From: RGIG4140 sp045655105
GTDB lineage: Bacteria > Pseudomonadota > Alphaproteobacteria > CAAHEQ01 > UBA3637
Assembly (NCBI GenBank): GCA_045655105.1
Contig: JAZOOQ010000047.1
Span: 1 to 15,107, forward strand
DNA: 15,107 nucleotides
Direction of reading: 5' to 3'
The translations under genes and the position numbers were made by a program. The notes beneath the pieces are model-generated. The model searched no databases. It saw nothing but the letters and a program-made list of their open reading frames with translations, and had not been told where the DNA came from. Position 1 is the first letter of the stretch; each line of letters begins with the position of its first letter. This document shows, one piece after another, positions 1-7,037 of this stretch.

Positions 1-168
1 TTTGTTTTTGTTTTGATGTTTCACTTTTTCTTGTGGATTTTTTTAGATAAAGCAAGTTTTTTCAATTTTAAAAATAGAACAAAAGATTTACTCATTGATT
101 ATATTTGTTTAATGTTTATGTTAACTTGTTCTTGCGCAACGGCATTCTTATTTAACACATTTTATTAA
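1..168 (+). CDS. C-terminal end of a probable integral membrane protein (5'-truncated by window edge)
   Basis: Frame 1 is open from the first base to a TAA at 166-168, giving 55 residues with no start inside the window. The translation has a very hydrophobic stretch (FVFVLMFHFFLWIFL), a short polar loop containing KNRTKD, and a second hydrophobic stretch rich in Leu, Met, Cys and Phe up to the end. This is what the last two membrane helices of a polytopic protein look like. The other two forward frames hit stops early. It ends 8 bp from the stop of the convergent gene at 177-950, with no hairpin terminator between them. I do not recognise the family. A chance open frame in AT-rich DNA remains possible, so confidence is moderate. 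Confidence 0.5.
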   Translation, partial: FVFVLMFHFFLWIFLDKASFFNFKNRTKDLLIDYICLMFMLTCSCATAFLFNTFY

Positions 169-176
169 AAAACATT

Positions 177-950
177 TTAATTTTTCGAAAGTGATGAATA
201 TGCTGGTCTGAATTGAAGTTCCGGCATATTTTCATCTGTCCATCTTAATTCTTGTTGCTCAAAAAATTTTCGTTCTTCTTGATCTTTTTTATATCCAATG
301 CTTTTTAAATATTGGTCGTATTTTTCAAAAAGACCATTATCTTTAGCAATAACTAAAAGAGGTTTGAAATGGATATTGAAATCATCTTTTTCTTTAAATG
401 CAAGAGTTTTAAATTGGATAATTACCTCATCTTTAGCATTTAAAACCCCGTTAATGAAAGGAGGATTTTGCTTTTGATTGAGAATAAGATCTAAATTAAA
501 TGTAAAAGTGTTAATATTTGAAAGTGCTAACGTTAGAAGTGGTTTTTGAAAAATATCAGTTATGGGCTTATATTTTTCTAATTCATTAATAACATTAATG
601 TTATATGTTTTTCTTAAGCTGTGTGTTACGTCAATTTGTGCATTACTTAGTGAAAGATGCAAATTATTATTTTCCTTTTTGAGAACTAATTTATCGATTT
701 GATTAGCAAAAGAAAAAGAGTTGAATTTAACTTGATAAAAAATTAAGCTATTACCAAATAATGATTTTGAAACGCTTTTATATGACATCTCATTTTGAGA
801 TAACCCACTTATTTTGAAAAATTGATTAACTGCTGATTTTGTTGTAAAGTTTTGGTAAAAAAAGAAAACTAAAATCATCAAAATCAGAATAAAAAAGTAA
901 AGATAAAATATCTTGGCTTTTTTTAAATAAAGGGAGTTTCTTTTTGTCAT
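177..950 (-). CDS. Unrecognised single-pass membrane-anchored protein
   Basis: This is a 257-residue protein of unknown function. A short basic N-terminus (KRNSLYLKKAK) is followed by one strong hydrophobic helix at about residues 14-32 (FYLYFFILILMILVFFFYQ). The rest, about 225 residues, is hydrophilic and beta-strand-like and should lie in the periplasm, anchored by the uncleaved helix. Shortly after the helix comes a 'SVSKSLFGNSLIFYQVKF' segment; this kind of strand pattern occurs in AsmA/DUF2125-type envelope proteins, but the resemblance is weak and I do not claim the family. The start ATG overlaps the upstream gene's TGA (ATGA at 947-950), which implies an operon and translational coupling with the secreted 443-residue protein. 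The two may work together in the envelope; that is inference. Confidence 0.8.
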   Translation of the reverse strand: MTKRNSLYLKKAKIFYLYFFILILMILVFFFYQNFTTKSAVNQFFKISGLSQNEMSYKSVSKSLFGNSLIFYQVKFNSFSFANQIDKLVLKKENNNLHLSLSNAQIDVTHSLRKTYNINVINELEKYKPITDIFQKPLLTLALSNINTFTFNLDLILNQKQNPPFINGVLNAKDEVIIQFKTLAFKEKDDFNIHFKPLLVIAKDNGLFEKYDQYLKSIGYKKDQEERKFFEQQELRWTDENMPELQFRPAYSSLSKN

Positions 951-2263
951 TTTGTGATTTCGCTTTCCTTAGGATCATAATTTTGAATGTTTGTTGGATA
1001 AATAGTCCCATAATAAGGATCATTATTTTTACTTGCATCAAGCATTCCTGAAACTGTATACCAGCCACTTTTAAGAGCATGGCCATCTATTTTTAATGGA
1101 AGAGGAATATTTGTATAGCTTTCATTATAAGTGTTGTCTTGAATATGAATAACTGTTTTGACTGGAACGCTTTCTCTTTTAATTTTTGATAGGATACAAA
1201 GATGCATCAAAGGAGATGTACTCTGAGAATTTAGTTCTGCTTCTTGTTGATAGTTTTTCTTTGGTTCTGGAATTAAAAACTGAGGATCTTCAAAAGGTTC
1301 GTTTTTCAAGTTTAAAAGATCATCTTCTTCCTCTTGATCAAGATTGTTTGTGAAAGAGGTTGCTGGTTGAATTTCTTCATCAAGAGAAATCTCTTTTTTA
1401 GAAGGTGTAAATGAAATATTCTCAGGTTCTTTTTTTACTTTAAACGGAATTAAATTAATTTTATTTGCAATGGTTTTTCTGATAACATCTAAATCTTTAG
1501 TTTTTGGTGCTAAAACATTTGTTAATGTAGCCATTTCAATTGTTTTTTCATAAAGACCAGAACGTTTTAAGGCGTCTTCTTGCCATTTAACTTTTTGGGT
1601 ATTTGTTTTTAAATCCATTTCTGCGTAAAAAACAATTTCTTCTTGTGTCGGTTCAACAACGGGGCTTACAAAAAGCATCACTTTTTCTTCTGTTGGGCAA
1701 AGCGATCTTGCATGTTTTTCAATTTCTTTAAAAATAAGATTTAATTTTTTCTTATCGGCAAAAATAGGGACATTTTCAGTCACAATCAGCAACTTAAAAG
1801 GATCACAAACTTGAAAAGAACCATAACCACCGGTATTATCTCGTTTAGAAATCATTTGCCCAATATAATCGAGCTGATAAGAATCATCTCTTGCTAATAA
1901 AAAAATTGCTTTTTGATCACCGTTTTCTTCAGTAAATATTGTTAAAAATGGGGATTTTACAAAAGTCTTTCCAGTCCAATATCCATATGAAAAATATCCA
2001 TATAACTGTTCAACTGGTTGCGAAAATGCATTGTAGATGGTTAAATCATGATATCCATCAAGCCATCCATCTTCAGAACATGCGATATCGTCAGCATTAA
2101 AATGCCAGCCTTTTGTGTTTTTATCTGTAAAATATCGAATGCTACAAGAACCATCTTTTGTTGAAATTTCTTTTTCTTCAACAAAACCTGCATGCAAGGG
2201 CCCAGAAAAGGCTATTGCTGAAAAAAACAAAAAAGATAATCCTAAAAAAAAGTTTTTTCGCAT
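947..2263 (-). CDS. Unrecognised secreted protein, Cys-containing, MORN-like N-terminal segment
   Basis: From the ATG at 2263 this is a 438-residue protein of unknown function. It begins with a signal peptide: MRKNFF, a hydrophobic core, and a likely cut after 'SGPLHA'. The mature N-terminal part (about residues 25-200) holds four cysteines (GSCS, IACS, QVCD, SLCP), enough for two disulfides in the periplasm, and a Gly/Tyr/Trp-rich stretch (GWLDGYHDLTIYNAF, then YGYFSYGYWTG) that loosely resembles MORN repeats. A charged, Glu/Pro-rich middle (about 290-350) looks disordered, and a final segment containing a fifth Cys (LMHLCILS) leads to a Tyr-rich end. A longer TTG-initiated form (from 2278) is possible, but the ATG starts directly at the signal peptide and sits where transcription should begin. 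It overlaps the following membrane-protein gene by ATGA. Confidence 0.8.
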   Translation of the reverse strand: MRKNFFLGLSFLFFSAIAFSGPLHAGFVEEKEISTKDGSCSIRYFTDKNTKGWHFNADDIACSEDGWLDGYHDLTIYNAFSQPVEQLYGYFSYGYWTGKTFVKSPFLTIFTEENGDQKAIFLLARDDSYQLDYIGQMISKRDNTGGYGSFQVCDPFKLLIVTENVPIFADKKKLNLIFKEIEKHARSLCPTEEKVMLFVSPVVEPTQEEIVFYAEMDLKTNTQKVKWQEDALKRSGLYEKTIEMATLTNVLAPKTKDLDVIRKTIANKINLIPFKVKKEPENISFTPSKKEISLDEEIQPATSFTNNLDQEEEDDLLNLKNEPFEDPQFLIPEPKKNYQQEAELNSQSTSPLMHLCILSKIKRESVPVKTVIHIQDNTYNESYTNIPLPLKIDGHALKSGWYTVSGMLDASKNNDPYYGTIYPTNIQNYDPKESEITK

Positions 2264-2269
2264 AATGTT

Positions 2270-2297
2270 ATTATACAATAATAAACAAAAAAATCAA
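2270..2297 (-). promoter_or_regulatory. Promoter with start codon at the expected +1 (leaderless candidate)
   Basis: On the minus strand TTGATT (2297-2292) and a perfect TATAAT (2275-2270) are separated by 16 bp. The ATG at 2263 begins 7 nt below the -10, where transcription is expected to start, and there is no Shine-Dalgarno sequence. The arrangement predicts a leaderless mRNA for the secreted-protein operon. The promoter lies just downstream of the carboxypeptidase stop codon, so the two genes can be transcribed separately. Confidence 0.6.
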
Positions 2298-2313
2298 CAG
2301 CTCTTTTTTTTAT

Positions 2314-3843
2314 TTATTGACCACTTGGAAGTGCAATACAATTCATATAATGCTTTTTAAGTTTTTGACAAGCCTTTTTTGCTTCTTCGCGATTTTTGAA
2401 CCCATATAAACGAGCCCGAATAAGAGGTAATGCCTCTGGTGTGTGAATATTAGATTCTGGCATATTCAAAATGTTGGCAGCTCTTTTGGCTTGATTAAAG
2501 GCAGCCTCAGCAGTTCTGAATGCACCAACTTGAATGCCTTGATTTAATGGCGAATCGATATTTTGAGTGTTTGTATTTATTTTTTTAGGAACAAGAGCGT
2601 TGATAACGGCTTTGGGTTCATTTTGAATTGGCTCAATTTTTGCTGTTTCAACAATTACTGGTGTTTCTTTTGTATCTTCAACAATAACAGGAGGGGTTTC
2701 TTGTGAAACTTCTTCTTGTGAGTTTGTTTTTTCTTCGGTAATAGTATTGTTTGTTGGGTTATATATGATATCTTGTTCTATTTCTTCTTGAATTGTAACA
2801 GCTTGTTTAATTTCTTCCTCAGGGAAAGTATTAGAAGATACTTCTTCTTGATAAATATTTATTGGTTCCGCGGCAATGGCTTGTTTTGAACCAAAAGGAT
2901 TGAGTTGTAATAAACTATATCTACTCACAGAGTTGTTAGATTTTATAATGGAATCTAATCTTTTGGCCATAATTTTAAGTTCAGGTGTTAAATCTGGTTT
3001 TTCAAGAAGAGCTTTTTTGTTTAAAAGATTTTGTTTATCTTGTTGATTTTTGTGTTGATCAATTTTGGAAAAACCATTATCAAGCAATTTCATGGCTTGT
3101 CTATCGCGTTGGGCAACGGTATCCCCTCCAATAACAACGGAAACTAAGCGATTATTATTGCGCTTTGCAGTTGAAATAATATTATATCCAACTGCGGAAA
3201 TATATCCTGTTTTTAATCCTTCTGCGCCAGCATATCTTTTTTGAACGTGATTATGTGAACGATAAACCTTTCCTTTGTATGTAAAAGATTTTTTTGAAAA
3301 TAATTTATAATATTGAGGGAAGTGGTGAATCATTGCCATTGTTAAAATGGCCATGTCTTGAGCTGTTGTCACTTGATCAGGATTGTGTAAGCCTGAAGCG
3401 TTTTTAAATGTTGTTCCTTTTAAACCAAGATTTTTGGCTGTTTTGGTCATCATTCTGGCAAATTCTTCTTCAGAAGGAGCAAGTGCTTCTGCTAATACAA
3501 CAGCAACATCATTTGCAGATTTAATAATTAAAGCCATAATAGCATCTTTAACCGAAATGGTTTGACCCGCTCGAACATAAAGTTTTGATCTTGGTTGTTT
3601 TGCTGCTTTTAATGAAACGGGAAGTCTATCTTCCATTTTTAAAATGCCTTTTTCAATGGCGCTAAACGTCATATAAAGAGTCATCACCTTTGTAAGAGAG
3701 GCAGGGTATTGTTGCTCTGTTGCATTATTTGAAGCGAGGATTAACCCGCTTTTTGTGTCTGCTACAAGTGTAGATACACTTGCCTCAGTTATAACCGGCA
3801 TTAATAAAACAGATGCCAAAAGTATAGACTTAACAAATCCCAT
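2314..3843 (-). CDS. D-alanyl-D-alanine carboxypeptidase (peptidase S11, PBP5-like) with C-terminal SPOR domain
   Basis: This is a periplasmic penicillin-binding protein that removes the terminal D-Ala from peptidoglycan pentapeptides. A signal peptide (MGFVKSILLASVLLMPVITEA) precedes the S11 catalytic domain, about residues 23-265, with all three active-site motifs: SLTK (Ser49, Lys52), SAN (109-111) and KTG (211-213). A long Glu/Pro/Val/Thr-rich linker (about 330-430) leads to a C-terminal SPOR domain starting near 'NQGIQVGAFRTAEAAF'. SPOR domains bind denuded glycan strands at division sites, so this enzyme is probably recruited to the septum instead of being held by the amphipathic C-terminal helix of classical PBP5. 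At 509 residues it is longer than PBP5 (about 400) because of the linker and SPOR. The start is supported by AGGGG 7 nt upstream. It is divergent from uvrC. Confidence 0.95.
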   Translation of the reverse strand: MGFVKSILLASVLLMPVITEASVSTLVADTKSGLILASNNATEQQYPASLTKVMTLYMTFSAIEKGILKMEDRLPVSLKAAKQPRSKLYVRAGQTISVKDAIMALIIKSANDVAVVLAEALAPSEEEFARMMTKTAKNLGLKGTTFKNASGLHNPDQVTTAQDMAILTMAMIHHFPQYYKLFSKKSFTYKGKVYRSHNHVQKRYAGAEGLKTGYISAVGYNIISTAKRNNNRLVSVVIGGDTVAQRDRQAMKLLDNGFSKIDQHKNQQDKQNLLNKKALLEKPDLTPELKIMAKRLDSIIKSNNSVSRYSLLQLNPFGSKQAIAAEPINIYQEEVSSNTFPEEEIKQAVTIQEEIEQDIIYNPTNNTITEEKTNSQEEVSQETPPVIVEDTKETPVIVETAKIEPIQNEPKAVINALVPKKINTNTQNIDSPLNQGIQVGAFRTAEAAFNQAKRAANILNMPESNIHTPEALPLIRARLYGFKNREEAKKACQKLKKHYMNCIALPSGQ

Positions 3844-3876
3844 TTTTTAACCCCTGAAAAATTCCCTGATAAATGC

Positions 3877-3905
3877 AGTATATATTCATTTAATTTTTTT
3901 TACAA
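3877..3905 (-). promoter_or_regulatory. Promoter of the D,D-carboxypeptidase gene
   Basis: TTGTAA (3905-3900) and TATACT (3882-3877) are separated by exactly 17 bp on the minus strand. Transcription should start near 3870, giving a leader of about 27 nt that contains the AGGGG ribosome binding site at 3855-3851, 7 nt before the ATG. Its -35 box lies only about 10 bp from the -35 box of the divergent uvrC promoter, so the two polymerases may compete or share a regulator. Confidence 0.6.
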
Positions 3906-3915
3906 GAAATAATCG

Positions 3916-3944
3916 TTGATTTTGAAATATTTTTTTATCATACT
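3916..3944 (+). promoter_or_regulatory. uvrC promoter, leaderless candidate
   Basis: TTGATT (3916-3921) and CATACT (3939-3944, four of six matches to TATAAT) are 17 bp apart. The uvrC ATG at 3951 falls 7 nt after the -10, at the expected transcription start. The six bases before it (CTACTT) contain no Shine-Dalgarno sequence. No LexA-type SOS box was recognised by eye in the gap. The -10 match is only moderate, so this is a prediction. Confidence 0.5.
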
Positions 3945-3950
3945 CTACTT

Positions 3951-5771
3951 ATGACAAAAAAATTAAAAGGAATTGAATTTTTAAAGAAAAAAATTAAGTT
4001 TGTTTCAAAAAAAGCAGGTGTTTATCGAATGCTTGATGAAACAGGGAAAGTTCTTTATGTAGGTAAAGCAAAAAATTTGCAAAAACGCCTTACAAATTAC
4101 ACTCAACCTGAGCGTCTTTCACATAGAATTAAGCAAATGGTAAGCGAAACGCATGATTTAATTGTGATTGAAACAGCTGGCGAAACAGAAGCCTTTTTGC
4201 TTGAAAATGATTTAATCAAGCAATATCATCCGTTTTATAATGTGTTATTAAAAGATGATAAAAGCTATCCATACATCGTGATAACAAATGAAACATATCC
4301 AAAATTGATAAAATATCGAGGAAGCCGCAAGTTAAAAGGAACTTATTTTGGCCCTTTCTCATCAGGATTAGCTGTAAAACAAACATTAACAGAGCTTCAA
4401 AAGATTTTTGGATTAAGAGTTTGTTCTGATTCTTATTTTAAGAATAGAACAAGGCCTTGTTTATTGTATCAAATTAAAAGGTGTTTGGGTCCATGTTGTA
4501 AATGTGTTTCTGATGAGGTGTATCAAAAAAGTGTTCAAGAAGCAAAAGCTTTTATGAAAGGCGAAAATCAAGAAATTCAATCGCGTCTTAAAAAAGAAAT
4601 GGAAGATTTATCTGCAAAAATGGAATATGAGCAAGCAGCACTTGTGCGAGATAAAATTTTGGCACTTAATCATATTCAAAACACGGATGCAGAAATTGTT
4701 TTGAAAAATACGGATTTGGTTGCTTTTTATGTGGATGGAGCAAGAGCGGGCGTTGAAGTCTTTTTTTATCGCAGAGGGCATGCGGAAGGAAATGTTTTTC
4801 ATATATTAACAGATATTGATGAAGAGGCTCCTGAAGAAGCTTTAGCCTCTTTTTTGATGCAATTTTATGACACGGTTTTGCCACCAAAATATGTTTTACT
4901 TTCTTGCAAAGTGCCAAATGGATTGGCTGAAGCTTTAAGTCAAAAATTTGGAACTGTTATTCATATTGATGAAGTGCCTTCTCGGGGTGCTAAGTATAAA
5001 TTAATGATGCAAGCTCTTAAAAATGCAAAACATTCTTTTGAATGCGAATTAAATGAAAAAGATATTAATGAGCAAACGTGGGAAGAATTAAGAAAGTTGC
5101 TTGAGCTTGAAACTCTTGATACAGTTGAAATATATGATAACAGTCATATTCAAGGGGCCGCTGCCGTTGGAGCTTGTGTTTCAGCATCAATACGTGGGTT
5201 TGAAAAAAAGAATTATCGCAGGTTTAATATTGATGGAACAATGGCAAAAACCAATGATGATTTTGGCATGATGAAAGAAGTGATGATTCGAAGGTTAACA
5301 AGAGGTTTAAAAGAAAATAATTTGCCAAGTGCCATGTTGATTGATGGTGGGAAAGGGCAACTTTCCTCTGTTTTAGAAATAATGAAAGAATTAGGGGTTG
5401 AAAATATAGGAGTGCTGGCGGTAGCCAAAGGGGAAGAAAGAAATAAAGGCAAAGAAACTCTTTTTTTAGGAACCAGACCAAATGAGGAAATTCATCTTGA
5501 TTTAAAAGGAGATTTAATTCATTTGATTCAAAGGCTTAGAGATGAAGCTCACCGATTCGCTATTGGGTCGCATAGAAAGCGTCGCGCGCAAAATATGTTT
5601 CACGAATCTATTTTGGATATTGAAGGTGTGGGGCAAAAAAGAAAAAAAGATTTGTTGGCTCATTTTGGCTCTGCAAAAGCAATTGCGGGCGCTTCATTAG
5701 AGCAAATTATGAAGGTTGAAGGAATAAGTGAAAAAATTGCAAAAAAAATCTATACATTTTATCATGATTAG
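3951..5771 (+). CDS. uvrC: UvrABC excinuclease subunit C
   Basis: This is the nuclease of nucleotide excision repair, which cuts DNA on both sides of a UvrB-bound lesion. The N-terminal GIY-YIG domain, for the 3' incision, is seen as KAGVYRML...VLYVGKAKNLQKRL (about residues 20-50). Four cysteines spaced as for the UvrC iron-sulfur cluster follow: Cys158, Cys170, Cys178 and Cys182, spacing 12-8-4. A UVR motif that contacts UvrB (SAKMEYEQAALVRDKI) is near residue 220. The RNase H-like 5'-incision domain shows Asp396 (DNSHIQG), Asp436/437 (NDDFGMM), Asp465 (LIDGGKGQ) and His534 (DEAHRF). Tandem helix-hairpin-helix motifs end the protein (DIEGVGQKRKKDLL, VEGISEKIAKKI). The 606-residue length is normal. 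pgsA follows after 40 bp, so the two form an operon, a common alphaproteobacterial arrangement. The start lacks a Shine-Dalgarno sequence. Confidence 0.98.
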   Translation: MTKKLKGIEFLKKKIKFVSKKAGVYRMLDETGKVLYVGKAKNLQKRLTNYTQPERLSHRIKQMVSETHDLIVIETAGETEAFLLENDLIKQYHPFYNVLLKDDKSYPYIVITNETYPKLIKYRGSRKLKGTYFGPFSSGLAVKQTLTELQKIFGLRVCSDSYFKNRTRPCLLYQIKRCLGPCCKCVSDEVYQKSVQEAKAFMKGENQEIQSRLKKEMEDLSAKMEYEQAALVRDKILALNHIQNTDAEIVLKNTDLVAFYVDGARAGVEVFFYRRGHAEGNVFHILTDIDEEAPEEALASFLMQFYDTVLPPKYVLLSCKVPNGLAEALSQKFGTVIHIDEVPSRGAKYKLMMQALKNAKHSFECELNEKDINEQTWEELRKLLELETLDTVEIYDNSHIQGAAAVGACVSASIRGFEKKNYRRFNIDGTMAKTNDDFGMMKEVMIRRLTRGLKENNLPSAMLIDGGKGQLSSVLEIMKELGVENIGVLAVAKGEERNKGKETLFLGTRPNEEIHLDLKGDLIHLIQRLRDEAHRFAIGSHRKRRAQNMFHESILDIEGVGQKRKKDLLAHFGSAKAIAGASLEQIMKVEGISEKIAKKIYTFYHD

Positions 5772-5797
5772 CGTATAAAGAAAAAAGAGAATTTATT

Positions 5798-5805
5798 AAA
5801 GAGGT
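5798..5805 (+). promoter_or_regulatory. Ribosome binding site that fixes the long pgsA start
   Basis: AAAGAGGT, with GAGG at 5801-5804, lies 7 nt before the ATG at 5812. It is the best Shine-Dalgarno match in the operon gap and supports translation of the Lys-rich N-terminal extension. Initiation at the internal Met84, where ordinary PgsA proteins begin, is therefore less likely to be the main start. Confidence 0.7.
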
Positions 5806-5811
5806 AAAAAA

Positions 5812-6618
5812 ATGGCCACAACACAAAAATCAAACAAAAAAACGGCTAAAAAAACAACAGCCAAAACATCAGCAAAAAAAACAACAAAAGTCAAGAAAAC
5901 GCAAGTAAAATCTGTGCTTGAACCAAAGGTTGAAGTAATAGTTGAGGCTCCAAAAATTGAACCAGTTGCTGTTGAAGAGGTGATTGTGAATGAAACGCCG
6001 AAAAAGACTTTTATGAATAAAGAAATTGTTGAGCAAGTTAAAAAAGATGTTAAAAAACAAATGAATATTCCAAATTTGCTTACATTATTCCGAATCTGGG
6101 CAATTCCAGGAATTGTTTTAACATTTTTCTTCCCAACGGCATTTTGGGCATGGTTTGGTGTTGTTTTATTTGCATTGGCGGGTATCAGTGATTATTTAGA
6201 TGGATATTTAGCTCGTCATTGGAATCAACTTTCCAGATTTGGTCGTGTTTTAGATCCGATTGCTGATAAGTTGTTGGTTGGTGCTTTGCTGTTAATGTTG
6301 GCATATACGGCTCGTTTAGGAGATTGGGGAATTATTCCTGCTGTTGTGATTTTATGCCGTGAAATTTTGGTTTCAGGTTTGCGCGAATTTTTGGCTGAAA
6401 TTAAAGTTGGTTGTCCGGTCACAAGATTGGCAAAATGGAAAACAGCTTGCCAAATGGTTGCCTTACCAATGTTAATGGTTGCAGAGCCAAACTTCAGTGG
6501 GGCTTATGCTAGTGCGCTTTATACTTTGGGCCAAATTGCATTATGGGGTGCGGCTATTTTAACGGTTATGACGGGATATGATTATTGGAAATCTGGTCGT
6601 AAATATATGGATGAATAA
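5812..6618 (+). CDS. pgsA: CDP-diacylglycerol--glycerol-3-phosphate 3-phosphatidyltransferase with Lys-rich N-terminal extension
   Basis: This inner-membrane enzyme joins CDP-diacylglycerol and glycerol-3-phosphate to make phosphatidylglycerolphosphate, the committed step to phosphatidylglycerol and cardiolipin. The CDP-alcohol phosphotransferase signature is complete: Asp127, Asp130-Gly131, Ala134-Arg135, Gly144, Asp148 and Asp152. Several hydrophobic helices surround it between about residue 90 and 260. The conserved family start (NIPNLLTLFRIWAIPG) begins only at residue 85. Before it lie 33 residues with 12 Lys and no acidic residue (KKTAKKTTAK type, like histone H1 or AlgP tails). A Glu/Val/Pro-rich stretch to about 66 and a charged helix (NKEIVEQVKKDVKKQ) follow. 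With 268 residues it is about 80 longer than usual. A strong ribosome binding site supports the long start. It is the second gene of the uvrC operon and ends at a clear terminator. Confidence 0.96.
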   Translation: MATTQKSNKKTAKKTTAKTSAKKTTKVKKTQVKSVLEPKVEVIVEAPKIEPVAVEEVIVNETPKKTFMNKEIVEQVKKDVKKQMNIPNLLTLFRIWAIPGIVLTFFFPTAFWAWFGVVLFALAGISDYLDGYLARHWNQLSRFGRVLDPIADKLLVGALLLMLAYTARLGDWGIIPAVVILCREILVSGLREFLAEIKVGCPVTRLAKWKTACQMVALPMLMVAEPNFSGAYASALYTLGQIALWGAAILTVMTGYDYWKSGRKYMDE

Positions 6619-6640
6619 ATAATTTATTTAAAAGAAAAAG

Positions 6641-6664
6641 GGCTCATTTTTTGAGCCTTTTTTT
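6641..6664 (+). terminator. Rho-independent terminator of uvrC-pgsA
   Basis: GGCTCA (6641-6646), a loop of five T, TGAGCC (6652-6657) and a run of seven T (6658-6664) form a perfect 6-bp hairpin with U tract, 23 bp after the pgsA stop. It closes the operon. Confidence 0.85.
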
Positions 6665-6941
6665 CATAATTAAAATTTATTTTTATCAATAGATTATTTG
6701 AATTTTTTTAGTCGGAAATTTCATGGTCGTTAGATTTGGCAAGAAATAAGTGGTAAAATAAAGGATTTTTTAAGGGAAATTTTGCTTGTTTTTCTGAATA
6801 AAAAACATAAAAAAGCGTCTTTTATCAAATTTTATGCAATTTTTTAATAAAAAATAATTATTTAAAATCAATTAATTACAAGAAAATAGATTAAAAATAT
6901 ATATTTTTTTGAAAATTTTTGGCCCTGAAAATCCAAACCCA

Positions 6942-6950
6942 TGGTATAAT
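6942..6950 (+). promoter_or_regulatory. Extended -10 promoter for the ankyrin gene
   Basis: TGG directly followed by a perfect TATAAT (6945-6950) makes an extended -10 element. No good -35 box is found 16-18 bp upstream, which fits the extended -10 class. Transcription should start near 6957, leaving a leader of about 80 nt before the start codon. Confidence 0.55.
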
Positions 6951-7027
6951 GAAAGTATAGTGGGATGAAAATGGGGAATAAAAAATAACGGTTAAATTTC
7001 TTATTTTATATAGGGAAAACAAAAAAT

Positions 7028-7031
7028 GGAG
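7028..7031 (+). promoter_or_regulatory. Ribosome binding site choosing the ATG at 7038
   Basis: GGAG lies 6 nt before the ATG at 7038. The alternative ATG at 7026 overlaps this element and has only AGGG about 10 nt upstream. The second ATG is therefore preferred. Confidence 0.55.
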
Positions 7032-7037
7032 ATTAAA

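Larger units (their letters stand above)
6665..7037 (+). other. AT-rich intergenic region upstream of the ankyrin gene
   Basis: This stretch of about 370 bp holds no convincing gene, tRNA or repeat. Its left 275 bp are very AT-rich with short A and T runs and show no strong dyad. The right part holds the ank promoter (extended -10 at 6942-6950) and a leader of about 80 nt. Within the leader an ATG at 6965 opens a frame of only seven codons (MKMGNKK, stop at 6986-6988). It could be a leader peptide but is more likely incidental. Confidence 0.5.

Noticed and set aside
2264..2320. AT-only imperfect inverted repeat between the carboxypeptidase stop and the next gene, possible terminator
   Set aside because: The arms are runs of A and T with mismatches and no GC stem, so chance pairing in AT-rich DNA explains it. 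It overlaps the promoter better supported there.
4608..5481. Minus-strand open frames inside uvrC
   Set aside because: They are antisense shadows of a complete, well-conserved uvrC with no start signals or recognisable protein features.
6965..6988. Seven-codon upstream open frame in the ank leader
   Set aside because: It has no attenuator hairpin and no codon bias that would suggest regulation. Listed only as part of the intergenic description.
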